Assembly: GCF_004923295.1 (NCBI RefSeq)
Contig: NZ_CP039636.1
Location: 555,001-619,000 of the forward strand
Direction: 5' to 3'
Length of the DNA stretch: 64,000 nt
DNA from: Azospirillum sp. TSH100
GTDB lineage: Bacteria; Pseudomonadota; Alphaproteobacteria; Azospirillales; Azospirillaceae
Made by a program: the position numbers and the translations under genes. Of the stretch, positions 52,598 to 61,102 are shown piece after piece. Below the pieces are notes generated by a model that was given only the letters and a program-made list of their open reading frames with translations, ran no database searches and was not told where the DNA came from. Position 1 is the first letter of the stretch, and each line of letters starts with the position of its first letter.

Positions 52598-53782
52598 TCA
52601 ATCGTCTGTTTGCGTCTCGCGCAGGCTCACGGCAGCCGCGACGGCCAGCAGGAGAGACAGGATGGCGAAGACCTTAATGGCAGGTACCAGACCGCCGAGG
52701 ACACCGTCGATGGCGGCCACGCCGAGCGGGCTGAGAAACTGGCCGATGAACACCGCGCCCATGAAGACACCGGTGCCGCGTCCGCGCAGATCGAAGGGTA
52801 GCCCGGCCATCGCCATTGTCAGCAGCAGCGGCAGAGCGATGCCCCAGCCGAACCCATGCAGGACCGCACCGGCGACCACTCCCGCGAAATCCCGGGCCAG
52901 AACCATCGTCAGCAGTCCCGCCCCCATGCAGGCAAAGGTGGCGGCAGCCGGCATCGTCCCCTTGCGCGGAAGCCGGCGAAAAATCATTGAGCCGGCGAGA
53001 ATGGCGAGGCTGCCGGTGGCAGTCGCCAATCCGATCTTCTGGGGCGAGGTGATGCCCTGCATCGCCAGGAGAAAGCCGATCTGGATCGGCATGATGTAGA
53101 ACAGCAGGCTCGCGGCCAGGGCGAGCAGACCAATGATGGCGAAGCGTCGCCGTGGGAAAACGGCGATGCTCCCGGCCGGGTTGCCGGCCTCCCTGGGTGC
53201 TTCTTCCACCAGCAGCAGGATCGCCGGGACGATGAGGGCCGCCAGACCATAGATGGCGAAAGGTGTCCGCCAGTTCTGTTCGCCCAACAGCCCGCCGATC
53301 ACGATCAGCGGGATCGAGGACAGGGAAGCCATCATCGACTGCATCGCCAGCCAGTGGGCGCGCTCGCGCCCCTGGTTGTGATCGCAGATCAGCGCGGTCG
53401 AACAGGTCATCACCGCCGCTTCGCAAATCCCCAGCAACGCCCGGCTCAGGATGATCGCCGGCAGATGGTCGAGCCAGATCGGCGCCACGCCGCACACCGC
53501 ATAGGCCAGCAGGGCGGCGACCAGCAGGCGCTTGCGCCCGAACCGGTCGGCCAGCCATCCGGCGAGCGGCGAGAACAGGGCCAGCATCAGTGCCGGAATG
53601 GTGATGGCGACCGGGACCAGCAGCCCGGCGTTCGGAACGGCGGCGAAGGCCCGGCTGATGTCGGGAATGACCGGAGCGACGAGAACCGCCGCCATAACCG
53701 GCAGGATGACCGGCAGAATCAAGGATACGGATTGCGCGGTGGCGGCGCGCGACGGCACCACCCGCACCACGGCATCGGACAT
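52598..53782 (-). CDS. MFS transporter
   Basis: 394 residues from the ATG at 53782, which follows GGGAGGGTGCAAG. Twelve predicted membrane spans and the MFS signature between spans 2 and 3 (GWLADRFGRKRLLVAALLAY) are visible. It is a single inner-membrane carrier, probably proton-coupled. Next to an outer-membrane SphA-like protein and a cluster of aromatic-degrading enzymes, import of an aromatic acid is the simplest reading, but drug-efflux-type MFS proteins look similar. Confidence 0.85.
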   Translation of the reverse strand: MSDAVVRVVPSRAATAQSVSLILPVILPVMAAVLVAPVIPDISRAFAAVPNAGLLVPVAITIPALMLALFSPLAGWLADRFGRKRLLVAALLAYAVCGVAPIWLDHLPAIILSRALLGICEAAVMTCSTALICDHNQGRERAHWLAMQSMMASLSSIPLIVIGGLLGEQNWRTPFAIYGLAALIVPAILLLVEEAPREAGNPAGSIAVFPRRRFAIIGLLALAASLLFYIMPIQIGFLLAMQGITSPQKIGLATATGSLAILAGSMIFRRLPRKGTMPAAATFACMGAGLLTMVLARDFAGVVAGAVLHGFGWGIALPLLLTMAMAGLPFDLRGRGTGVFMGAVFIGQFLSPLGVAAIDGVLGGLVPAIKVFAILSLLLAVAAAVSLRETQTDD

Positions 53783-54081
53783 CTTGCACCCTCCCAAGGA
53801 CGCGGTCCCGCGCATGGCCGGCAGCGGCGGCCATGGCGGTCGAACTCAATTGTTGTTGGCAAGCGGCGGAAACGCCGATCTTCGAGTCCTGCGGCCGTCT
53901 TGTTGTGCGACCGTCATACCATCAGCCTACAAAGCTGTTTGGTGGGCGTGAAATCTTTCCTGCCGATGGGTCCTATCACCTGGACGGATAAACCACCGCT
54001 CCGCGCCCCCGCGGTCACATGCCCTTGGGCCGACCACGCGGGACATCAGCCCGAGCACCGGGCGGGACAGGATCACCGGCT
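53783..54081. other. intergenic region upstream of the MFS gene
   Basis: No gene is supported. It should contain the promoter of the MFS gene. Toward 54000 the sequence becomes decayed coding-like DNA belonging to the FAD-oxidase relic. Confidence 0.4.
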
Positions 54082-54425
54082 TCAGCATCGGCAGCGCGGT
54101 CGCCCCGGCTTCGGCACGACGGGAAGGACATATTCGTTGGACCGCGACGCATTGCCGGGATCGAGCCGGTTCTTCACCTGACGGATGTAGCGTTGTAGCC
54201 GATCCTGGTGAAGCCCCCCAGTCTGCCGGCCGCCACGCAGAAGCCGCGAATCACGCCGCGCACGCCGGGGCCGGGTCCATCGTTGGCGAACCAACCACAA
54301 CCGGAACCGGCGGTGCCGCCGCACATGATGTCGCCCTGGGGCGTGACCCATTCCCATGACAGCAGGTTGCGGGCGTTCATGCTGGTGCCCTGCGAGGTGA
54401 CGCTCAGCCGGACTGTCGCGAACGA
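54082..54425 (-). pseudogene. FAD-linked oxidase, internally deleted relic
   Basis: The minus strand encodes NARNLLSWEWVTPQGDIMCG, GTAGSGCGWFANDGPGPGVR and GVIRGFCVAAGRLGGFTRIG, typical of the FAD-binding domain of glycolate-oxidase-like enzymes. Almost directly after, in another frame, come VKNRLDPGNASRSNEYVLPV, typical of the C-terminal end. The intervening catalytic part is deleted and the N terminus is missing. Inactive. Confidence 0.6.
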
Positions 54426-54645
54426 TCTTCGCCACGCGCTTCGTCGAGCTCGTCGAAGTCTCGCCGATCGAATATCTGTCGCAATGACGGATGCATCTGG
54501 CCGCGGAGAGCATCCTGCAGCCGCGGCCCAACCTGACCCGGCTGGTTTTCGATCTCGCCTATGCGTCCGATGCGGCTTTTTCGCGACGCCTTCAAGCGCC
54601 GCTACGGCGTGCCGCCGCACGCTATGTCGGACACTGAGCCGATAT
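54425..54645 (+). pseudogene. AraC-family regulator, C-terminal relic
   Basis: The plus strand encodes RFVELVEVSPIEYLSQ, then a stop, then RMHLAAESILQPRPNLTRLV and FDLAYASDAAFSRR, and in the next frame RDAFKRRYGVPPHAMSDTEP. These are the second helix-turn-helix of AraC-type regulators (normally SPIEYLxxWRMHLA and GYxSDAAFSRAFKRxxG). Two frame breaks and a missing N-terminal part make it dead. It may once have controlled the neighbouring genes. Confidence 0.7.
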
Positions 54646-54738
54646 AGCGGACCGCCCCTCCGTCGCAGAAGGGAAACCCGTGGCGGATGGCCGGGAAGGC
54701 AGCCGACTCCGCCGGCTTTCCGCCGTTGCGGAAGAGGC

Positions 54739-55659
54739 TCACGGGGCGGCTGCCGTATGCCGGTGCACACCCTCGACAATCCTGTCCTTGAGCCACTGCA
54801 CCCCTGCGTCGCTCCGGCGCTTCGAATGCCATTGGACATTCTCACGGATGCGCGGTGCAGGCATCGGCAGCGGGTAGACGGCAAGCGGGTACAGCCGGCC
54901 GAAATGGAAAGCATGGAGACGATTGAGCAGCGCGATGCGATCGGTTTCGACGACCGAGGCGACCACCGAGTTGAAGTTGTCGACCCTGACTTCGACGTTC
55001 ACCTTGAGGTCGGTGCCGCCGATCAGTCGCTGGACGAAGGCGGGCGCGCGCCCAGGGCCGAAGCAGATGTCCACACAGGGGCGTTCGAGAAACTCCTGCA
55101 TCGTCAGAGTGCCGTCGCGTGCCGGTGCCCCGTTCCATGCGATTACCGCAAGCTGGTCCTCGAACAGGAAGCGGGCCGGGTGATCGTCGAACAGATAGTC
55201 GTCGATCGTGATGAACAGATCGACTTCACCACGCTGGAAGCATTCCGCATGGTGGGCCGTCGGCGTGGCGAGATCGAATGTCAGCCTCGGCGCGACCTTC
55301 CTCACGTTCCGCAGAATTTCGGCCAGCATCACGTCGTACACATAGTCCGAAGCCACGATGCGGAACTGCCGTTCCACCGTCGCGGGGTCGAACCCGATCG
55401 GCGTGGTGATCGTCGCGCGGACCAGGGTCAGGACCTCGCGCACCCGGCCGGCCAGTTCGAGGCCGGTTTCGGTGGGCATCATTTTGTTGCCCACCTGCAC
55501 CAGCAGGTCGTCGCCGAAGAACTGACGAAGACGTGCCAGCGAACCGCTCATGGCCGACTGACTCATGTTCAGTCGCCTTGCGGCTCCGGAAACCGAGCTT
55601 TCCTCGATCAGGGCGTCGAACACAACAAGGAGATTGAGGTCCAGCCCGTCGAAACGCAC
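54739..55659 (-). CDS. LysR-family regulator, NodD-like group
   Basis: 306 residues from a GTG at 55659 (AGGGGAAAGAC ahead), giving VRFDGLDLNLLVVFDALIEE, the opening typical of the NodD-like LysR group. A winged helix-turn-helix (SVSGAARRLNMSQSAMSGSL, about 20-60) is followed by the ligand-binding LysR domain (about 90-300). An in-frame start 103 bases upstream adds an unlikely leader. Members respond to aromatic inducers. It is divergent from the amidohydrolase gene at 55813, so it most likely activates the catabolic operon. Confidence 0.87.
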   Translation of the reverse strand: MRFDGLDLNLLVVFDALIEESSVSGAARRLNMSQSAMSGSLARLRQFFGDDLLVQVGNKMMPTETGLELAGRVREVLTLVRATITTPIGFDPATVERQFRIVASDYVYDVMLAEILRNVRKVAPRLTFDLATPTAHHAECFQRGEVDLFITIDDYLFDDHPARFLFEDQLAVIAWNGAPARDGTLTMQEFLERPCVDICFGPGRAPAFVQRLIGGTDLKVNVEVRVDNFNSVVASVVETDRIALLNRLHAFHFGRLYPLAVYPLPMPAPRIRENVQWHSKRRSDAGVQWLKDRIVEGVHRHTAAAP

Positions 55660-55702
55660 GTCTTTCCCCTGCGATGGCCGCGAACCGTTCGAGTTGACCA
55701 AT

Positions 55703-55723
55703 TGATCCGGGAAAAAGCAATCA
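55703..55723. promoter_or_regulatory. possible LysR-type binding site
   Basis: TGAT (55703-55706) and ATCA (55720-55723) form an inverted pair 13 bases apart, including a T-N11-A arrangement, in the divergent region between the LysR gene and the amidohydrolase gene. The match is short and is offered only as a candidate. Confidence 0.28.
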
Positions 55724-55812
55724 GTCTCACCGATAGGTTCTATCCGAAGAAACGCGTTCATGCTTCGGCGGGCGGCGGCTAGCCTCAGCGGACCGCAACC
55801 AGATCGCCGGGG

Positions 55813-56889
55813 ATGGCCATGACAGGCAGCTTTCACCGCTGTGACCGCTGTGCCCACGAGAACGACCACCCGATCGTGCGTCGGAACGGCCAGTCGCTGG
55901 TCGTCGACATTCATTGCCATCTCGCCGTCCGGCGGGCTGACGCGCGTCTGCGGGAGGTTCTTCCCGACGCCCCGGCGGCGATGCCGTTCACGTCTTCCGC
56001 GTCGCAGGCGGTGAACGGCAGCATGTTCGCCGCCATCGCCTCCCGGCTGCATGGCACGGAGGAGCGGCTGGCCGACATGGATCGCCTGGGCATCGATGTC
56101 CAGGCGATCAGCCCCTCGCCGGGCCAGTACTTCTATTTCACGCCGCCGGAGCTGGGCCGCGAACTCAGCCGGATGGTCAATGATGGCTTGGCAGAGGCCG
56201 TGTCATCGCATCCGGACCGGTTTGTGGCGCTCGGCAATGTGCCTTTGCAGAACACGGAGATGGCGATTGCCGAAATGCGCCGTTGCGTGACGGAGCTCGG
56301 CTTTCGCGGGGTGGAGATCAATTCAAACGTGAACGGACGGGAACTCGCCGATGCGGAATTCCGTCCCTTCTTCGCGGCGGCCGAGGAGCTGGGCATTCTC
56401 GTGTTCCTGCATCCGCTTGGCTTCACGCATGGCGAGAGGCTGACGGAATACTACCTCAACAACATAATCGGGAATCCGCTCGAAGCGACCATCGCGCTCT
56501 CCCACCTGATTTTCGGCGGCGTGCTCGACAGCCATCCAGGGCTGAGGCTTTGCGTGGCCCATGGCGGCGGATACCTCCCTAGCTATTGGGGACGGATGGA
56601 TCACGCCTGGCGGGTGCGGCCGGAATGCCGGACCCACATCGCGCACGAGCCTTCGCATTATCTCCGGCAGGTCTGGCTGGACACCCTGGTGTTCGACCGC
56701 AGCCAACTCGACGCGCTGCTGCGCGTGCATGGACCGGAGCGGCTGTGCCTGGGTACGGACTATCCCTTCGACATGGCCGAGCCTGACCCGCTGGCCTTCC
56801 ATGCCGGCCTGGAGCCGGAGGTCCGTGACCGCATCCTCGGGCTCAATGCCGCCAGGCTGCTGGGGCTGCAAACGGACCGGAGCGCCTGA
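55813..56889 (+). CDS. amidohydrolase-2 family enzyme (ACMSD-like)
   Basis: 358 residues. Metal-dependent TIM-barrel hydrolase/decarboxylase. Visible features are VVDIHCHLAV (His34 and His36), VFLHPLGF, VAHGGGYLPSYWGRMDHAW and the late Asp in GTDYPFDM. The layout matches 2-amino-3-carboxymuconate semialdehyde and gamma-resorcylate decarboxylases, which remove CO2 from aromatic or ring-cleaved acids. The first 30 residues are unusual, so the true start may lie downstream. First gene of the operon divergent from the LysR gene; FAD monooxygenase and dioxygenase genes follow. Decarboxylation of a pathway intermediate is inferred. Confidence 0.82.
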   Translation: MAMTGSFHRCDRCAHENDHPIVRRNGQSLVVDIHCHLAVRRADARLREVLPDAPAAMPFTSSASQAVNGSMFAAIASRLHGTEERLADMDRLGIDVQAISPSPGQYFYFTPPELGRELSRMVNDGLAEAVSSHPDRFVALGNVPLQNTEMAIAEMRRCVTELGFRGVEINSNVNGRELADAEFRPFFAAAEELGILVFLHPLGFTHGERLTEYYLNNIIGNPLEATIALSHLIFGGVLDSHPGLRLCVAHGGGYLPSYWGRMDHAWRVRPECRTHIAHEPSHYLRQVWLDTLVFDRSQLDALLRVHGPERLCLGTDYPFDMAEPDPLAFHAGLEPEVRDRILGLNAARLLGLQTDRSA

Positions 56890-56922
56890 CGCTTCGTAAA
56901 AAATTCAACGGGAGAAACGTCA

Positions 56923-58038
56923 TTGAGCTCGGTACTCATCATCGGGGGCGGTGTTGGCGGGATGGCGACGGCCATTCGTCTCCGCCAGCTTGGCCATACC
57001 GTCAAATTGATCGACATCGACCCCCACTGGCGGGTCTACGGCGCCGGCATCACCGTCACGGCCCCCACATTCCGCGCCTTCCGCCGGCTTGGCCTGTTCG
57101 ACAGGATCATGGAGCAGGGCGCCTGCGTGATCGGGCACGAACTCTTTCATTACAGCGGTGCGCCGATCCATCGGTTCGACGATCCCGAACTGGAGCCGGG
57201 GCTGCCGGCGGCGGGCGGGATCATGAGGCCGGCGCTTCACAAGATCATGTCCAGCGAAGTCCTCCGGCTGGGCGTGGATGTCGTGCTGGGGGTCGGTGCG
57301 GATCGGATCGTCAACCAGCCCGACCGGGTTGACGTGACCTTCACCGACGGGATGACGCAGTCCTTCGATCTGGCGGTGGCGGCGGACGGGATTTACTCCA
57401 AGACCCGGTCCATGCTGTTCGCCAACGCAGTGACGCCGACGCCGAACGGGCAGGGCAGCTGGCGCATCGTGGCCAAGCGGCCGGAGGGGTTCACCCGCAC
57501 GCAGTTCTATGTCGGGCACGAGAATCTTGTCGGCATCAACGCGGTGTCGAGGGACGAGGTCTACCTGTTCATCCTCAGCCCGGATCCCGACCGCCGATGG
57601 GTCGAGCCGACCGAACAGCCAGCCATGGTCCGCAAGCTGCTGGCCGATTTCGGCGGTGCCGTCGCCGCCATCCGCGACAGCGTGAGCATGTCCAGTTCGA
57701 TCGTCTATCGCCCGTTGGAGGCCGCGCTTCAGCCGCCCCCCTGGCACAGCGGGCGCGTGGTGCTGATCGGCGACGCCGCCCACGCCACCACGCCGCACCT
57801 CGCCTCCGGCGCCGGATCGGCGGTGGAGGACGCGATGGTGCTGGGCGAGGAGCTGGAACGCTCCGGGAGCGATGTCCCGGCCGCACTCGCGGCCTTCACC
57901 GGTCGCCGCTACGAGCGCTGCCGGATTGTGGTGGAGAGCAGCCTGGCCATCGGAGCCCACCAGCTGGCACGCGGACCAGCCACCCGGCTCGGCGAGTTGA
58001 TGGGCGCGGCCAGCCGTGCCTTGTCCGCGGACTATTGA
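56923..58038 (+). CDS. FAD-dependent aromatic monooxygenase
   Basis: 371 residues, starting at TTG 56923 after GGGAG. Class A flavoprotein monooxygenase: the FAD-binding GxGxxG in VLIIGGGVGGMATAIRL (residues 4-20), an internal dinucleotide motif around LAVAADGIYSKTRS and the FAD-ribityl motif VVLIGDAAHATTPHL. These enzymes hydroxylate phenolic or related rings with NAD(P)H and O2, resembling salicylate- or hydroxybenzoate-type hydroxylases. It follows the amidohydrolase gene by 33 bases and precedes an extradiol-type dioxygenase gene, so hydroxylation before ring cleavage is a sensible role. Substrate unknown. Confidence 0.85.
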   Translation: MSSVLIIGGGVGGMATAIRLRQLGHTVKLIDIDPHWRVYGAGITVTAPTFRAFRRLGLFDRIMEQGACVIGHELFHYSGAPIHRFDDPELEPGLPAAGGIMRPALHKIMSSEVLRLGVDVVLGVGADRIVNQPDRVDVTFTDGMTQSFDLAVAADGIYSKTRSMLFANAVTPTPNGQGSWRIVAKRPEGFTRTQFYVGHENLVGINAVSRDEVYLFILSPDPDRRWVEPTEQPAMVRKLLADFGGAVAAIRDSVSMSSSIVYRPLEAALQPPPWHSGRVVLIGDAAHATTPHLASGAGSAVEDAMVLGEELERSGSDVPAALAAFTGRRYERCRIVVESSLAIGAHQLARGPATRLGELMGAASRALSADY

Positions 58039-58068
58039 AGCGATTGGCAGAATTTGGGGAGAGGCGAA

Positions 58069-59067
58069 TTGTCCGGCATCAATGGGATCGAGACGATCAT
58101 CTACGGGGTGGAAGACGTACCACTCTGCACCCGCTATTTCACCGATTTCGGCCTGCCTCTGGTGAGCGCCGACGGCAAGGCCGCCCTGTTCGAACTGGAG
58201 GAGGGGTCGAGCGTCGTCATCCGGCCGTTGGCGGATGCGGTGACCGAGGGGCAGCGGCTTGTCGGCTATGGTGTCCAGAAAGTGATCTGGGGTGTTCCCG
58301 ATCAGAAGCACCATGACCGGATCGTCGCCCGTCTGCGCGCCGTGACCGAGGTTTCGATCGATGGCGATGGCACGGCGCATTTCCTTGACTGCGATGGGAT
58401 TCCGGCCGGGATCCGTGTCTACCCGAAGCGAACGGTGTTTGGCGCCCCCGATCCGGTGAACAGCCTGGGATCGATCCATCGCCTCAACCAACTGCGCAAG
58501 TGGAAGCTGAAAGCCAGTCCGAAGACGATCCAGCACGTCGTTTACCAAGTGCCGGATCCTCAGGCCAGCTGGCAGTGGTATCACGACGTGCTGCAGTTCC
58601 GTCTGTCCGACATCCAGCGGGGATTCGGGATCTTCGCCCGGGCTCCCGGCACGAAGGATCACCACTCGATCTATTGGCTGAAATCCGACCTGCCGTTTCC
58701 CGGCCTGGACGGGATGATACGCTTCAATCATGCCAACTTCGGCGTCGAGGACATCGACGAGGTGATGGTCGGCGCCAACGTCATGGAGCGCCGGGGCTGG
58801 CAGAAATCGACCTGGGGCCTCGGGCGTCATCGCATCGCCAGCGCCATCTTCCTCTATCTTCCATGTCCTGCCGGCGGCGAGGCAGAATATGGCTGCGACA
58901 GTGACATGCTTGACGACAGCTGGGTTCCGCGCAGTTGGGATGCAGCGTTCGGCACCATGACCTTCATGCACAACCTGCAGCCCTGGATTTTCGATGAGGC
59001 GCCGTGGGACGTGAGCTATGTCGACGGCGTCACGCCGGCGCGCAAGGACCATAAGGGGCATCGCTGA
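58069..59067 (+). CDS. extradiol-type ring-cleavage dioxygenase (VOC fold)
   Basis: 332 residues from a TTG at 58069 preceded by GGGGAGAGG; an earlier frame start at 58054 overlaps that ribosome site. Two vicinal-oxygen-chelate modules are seen: GIETIIYGVEDVPLCTRYFT and IQHVVYQVPDPQASWQWYHD. Possible iron ligands are His in IQHVV, His in RFNHANFGV and Glu in GGEAEYGCDSD, the H-H-E set of type I extradiol dioxygenases. Sequence outside these motifs is unlike the classical catechol enzymes, so the substrate may be unusual. Confidence 0.75.
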   Translation: MSGINGIETIIYGVEDVPLCTRYFTDFGLPLVSADGKAALFELEEGSSVVIRPLADAVTEGQRLVGYGVQKVIWGVPDQKHHDRIVARLRAVTEVSIDGDGTAHFLDCDGIPAGIRVYPKRTVFGAPDPVNSLGSIHRLNQLRKWKLKASPKTIQHVVYQVPDPQASWQWYHDVLQFRLSDIQRGFGIFARAPGTKDHHSIYWLKSDLPFPGLDGMIRFNHANFGVEDIDEVMVGANVMERRGWQKSTWGLGRHRIASAIFLYLPCPAGGEAEYGCDSDMLDDSWVPRSWDAAFGTMTFMHNLQPWIFDEAPWDVSYVDGVTPARKDHKGHR

Positions 59068-59173
59068 AGCTGTCGACCGTTGCGGCTTTCCGCGGCGGCA
59101 GGCGGCTTTCTTCCAAGACACGAACGAACGATGGCGGTCCGCCGTCCAAAGGCGGGCGCTGAAAGGGCAGCGA

Positions 59174-59572
59174 ATGGCAGTGAGCGAACAGGCGCGGCGC
59201 GTGATTGAAGCGGCGGTTCTGAAGCAGGAGGCGCGCCGTTGTGCGGCGCTCGTTGCGGACGACATCGCCACGCTCGACGAATTGATGGCGGATGATCTGG
59301 TGCATGTCCACACCACCGGGATCGTGCATGGAAAGGACCAGCTGCTTGAGCACGCCGGCCGCTTCCTGCGGTTCTACGACGTGCGGCGGGGCGATCTGCT
59401 GGTCCGTGTTCCGGCCGAGACCGTTGCGATCGTCACCGGCCCCATGACCAATCTGGTTGGGCGGCGCGACACCGATGAGAAAATCGGGGTCAACAGCTTC
59501 GTCACGCAGGTCTGGGCGTTGGAAAACGGGGCGTGGCGAGTGGTGAGCTTTCATGCGGTGAAACAAGCCTGA
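59174..59572 (+). CDS. NTF2-like (SnoaL/DUF4440) protein
   Basis: 132 residues; the ATG at 59174 follows AAGGGCAGCGA. The pattern EARRCAALVADDIATLDELM, DDLVHVHTTGIVHGKDQLLE and VWALENGAWRVVSFHAVKQ is the NTF2-like fold of DUF4440/SnoaL proteins. They act as small isomerases, dehydratases or accessory subunits, or without known activity. Operon position between the dioxygenase and hydrolase genes suggests a step on a ring-cleavage product. Confidence 0.8.
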   Translation: MAVSEQARRVIEAAVLKQEARRCAALVADDIATLDELMADDLVHVHTTGIVHGKDQLLEHAGRFLRFYDVRRGDLLVRVPAETVAIVTGPMTNLVGRRDTDEKIGVNSFVTQVWALENGAWRVVSFHAVKQA

Positions 59573-59646
59573 ACGGGATCCGTTCAGCGGCATCGCCGCA
59601 GGCGGGACAGACCACGGCTTCATAGAGTTCAGAGCGGAGATCAATC

Positions 59647-60615
59647 GTGTCACAACACCACGCCATCGGCACGGCTACATACCGCGGGCGCAGCTTCGCC
59701 TGCGTGATTCAGGATGATCGGGTATGGGACATCGCCAGCCTTCCCGGCCTTGCCGGATTTGGCAACACCCTCGCCATCTTCGAGGCATGGGATGAGGTGG
59801 ATGGGACGTTGTCGGCGATCATGGCGGCGCCGCCGACAGCCGGAGCGATCGATCTCGCCGACGTCCGGCTCGAAGCGCCGCTCCGGCCGCGCCAGATCTT
59901 TTGCAGCGGTGCGAATTACCGCAGGCATGTGGCGGAACTCAGCGCGAAACAGCCCGATCCCGCCGCCGAAGGTCTGACGTCCGAAGAGCGCTTGGCGCGG
60001 GCGCTGAGCATGATGGACGAGCGGGCGCGAACCGGCACTCCCTACGCGTTCGTCAAGCTGCCGTCGGCGGTGACCGGTCCCTATGACCGTATCATTCTGC
60101 CAAAGGGGGCGGCGGAGCCCGACTGGGAATTGGAACTGGGCGTCGTCATCGGCCGTCCCGCGCGCAATGTCCCGCGAACCGAGGCTCTTTCGGTCGTCGC
60201 GGGGTATGTGGTGACGAACGACATCACGGTTCGCGACCGCGTCTACCGGCCGGACCTCAAGGCGATCGGCACCGATTGGTTGTCATCGAAATGCGCGGAG
60301 ACATTCCTTCCCACCGGACCGTGGATCGTGCCAGCGCGCTTCGTTCCCGACCCGCAGGCTCTGCGGATCACGCTCACGCTCAATGGGCAGGTCATGCAGG
60401 ACGACAGCACCGCCGACATGATCTTCGATGTGGCGCGGCAGATCGAGTATGTCTCGTCCCGGGTGCGGTTGCTGCCGGGCGACATCCTCTGCACCGGGTC
60501 ACCGGCAGGCAATGGCACGCACCATCAGCGATTCCTTCAGCCGGGTGACGTGGTGGAGGGAACGATCACCGGACTTGGCACGCAGACGCTGACATGCGTC
60601 GCCGAGAGCGGCTGA
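59647..60615 (+). CDS. fumarylacetoacetate hydrolase family enzyme
   Basis: 322 residues from GTG 59647 (a run of AGCGGAGATCAATC ahead). FAH-type C-terminal domain: RQIFCSGANYRRHV, the metal-binding PDWELELGVVIGR (Glu-x-Glu), VVAGYVVTNDITVRD, SSKCAETFLPTGPW and GDILCTGSPAGNG. These Mg2+-dependent enzymes hydrolyse C-C bonds of acylpyruvates or isomerise or hydrate muconic-type acids. Last gene of the divergent operon; an IS3-derived relic begins 60 bases downstream. Confidence 0.88.
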   Translation: MSQHHAIGTATYRGRSFACVIQDDRVWDIASLPGLAGFGNTLAIFEAWDEVDGTLSAIMAAPPTAGAIDLADVRLEAPLRPRQIFCSGANYRRHVAELSAKQPDPAAEGLTSEERLARALSMMDERARTGTPYAFVKLPSAVTGPYDRIILPKGAAEPDWELELGVVIGRPARNVPRTEALSVVAGYVVTNDITVRDRVYRPDLKAIGTDWLSSKCAETFLPTGPWIVPARFVPDPQALRITLTLNGQVMQDDSTADMIFDVARQIEYVSSRVRLLPGDILCTGSPAGNGTHHQRFLQPGDVVEGTITGLGTQTLTCVAESG

Positions 60616-60674
60616 ATGGGTCGGGGAGTCATAGGGGCAGACGTTGGCGCACAACCCGATTTGCAGTCAAGGCG

Positions 60675-61041
60675 CTGAAGTGGTCCCCGTTTCCCGGGCA
60701 GTTTAGCGGCTGGAGTAAGATTGATTCGGATTCGTGTCACGCCGCCAATCTGATCTGGTTCCGTGTGCCCCGGTGGGCTTCTGCCGGGGTTCTGCCGACG
60801 AGTGCGGAGTGCGAGCGTTTGGCGTTGTAGTAATCGATCGCCACAGCCGTTCGATCAGGCCGTTGTCCATCCACCGGCCGTGCCCGTCCATCGAAGCCGT
60901 TAGCTCGCCGCGGATCGCTTCCAACGCCATCTTCGCCTTGAACTCTGCCGAATGCCGCTTCCGTTTCCCTGTCATCGGGTCCGTTCCTCTTCCTGGACGA
61001 CCCAAACTGATCCGCCTGTCCGGGAAACAGAGGCCGCTTCA
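60675..61041 (-). mobile_element. internally deleted IS3-family element
   Basis: Both 27-base ends are present and inverted: 60675-60701 (begins CTGAAGTGGTCCCC) and 61015-61041, with about five mismatches. Inside, the minus strand reads the start of OrfA, TGKRKRHSAEFKAKMALEAI, and then jumps directly to the end of OrfB, SMDGHGRWMDNGLIERLWRS and KRSHSALVGRTPAEAHRG. The centre is lost, leaving 367 bases that could still be moved in trans. The same IS group left the relic at 50802. Confidence 0.8.
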
Positions 61042-61102
61042 GGCTCCGATCACCAGTTGCCGGAAGCGGCCCGACCACCATTTCCGGCAAATTTGGGGCG
61101 GT

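Noticed and set aside
56920..59316. A 798-residue minus-strand frame opposite the monooxygenase and dioxygenase genes
   Set aside because: It crosses two genuine genes with clear motifs on the plus strand and has no motif of its own.
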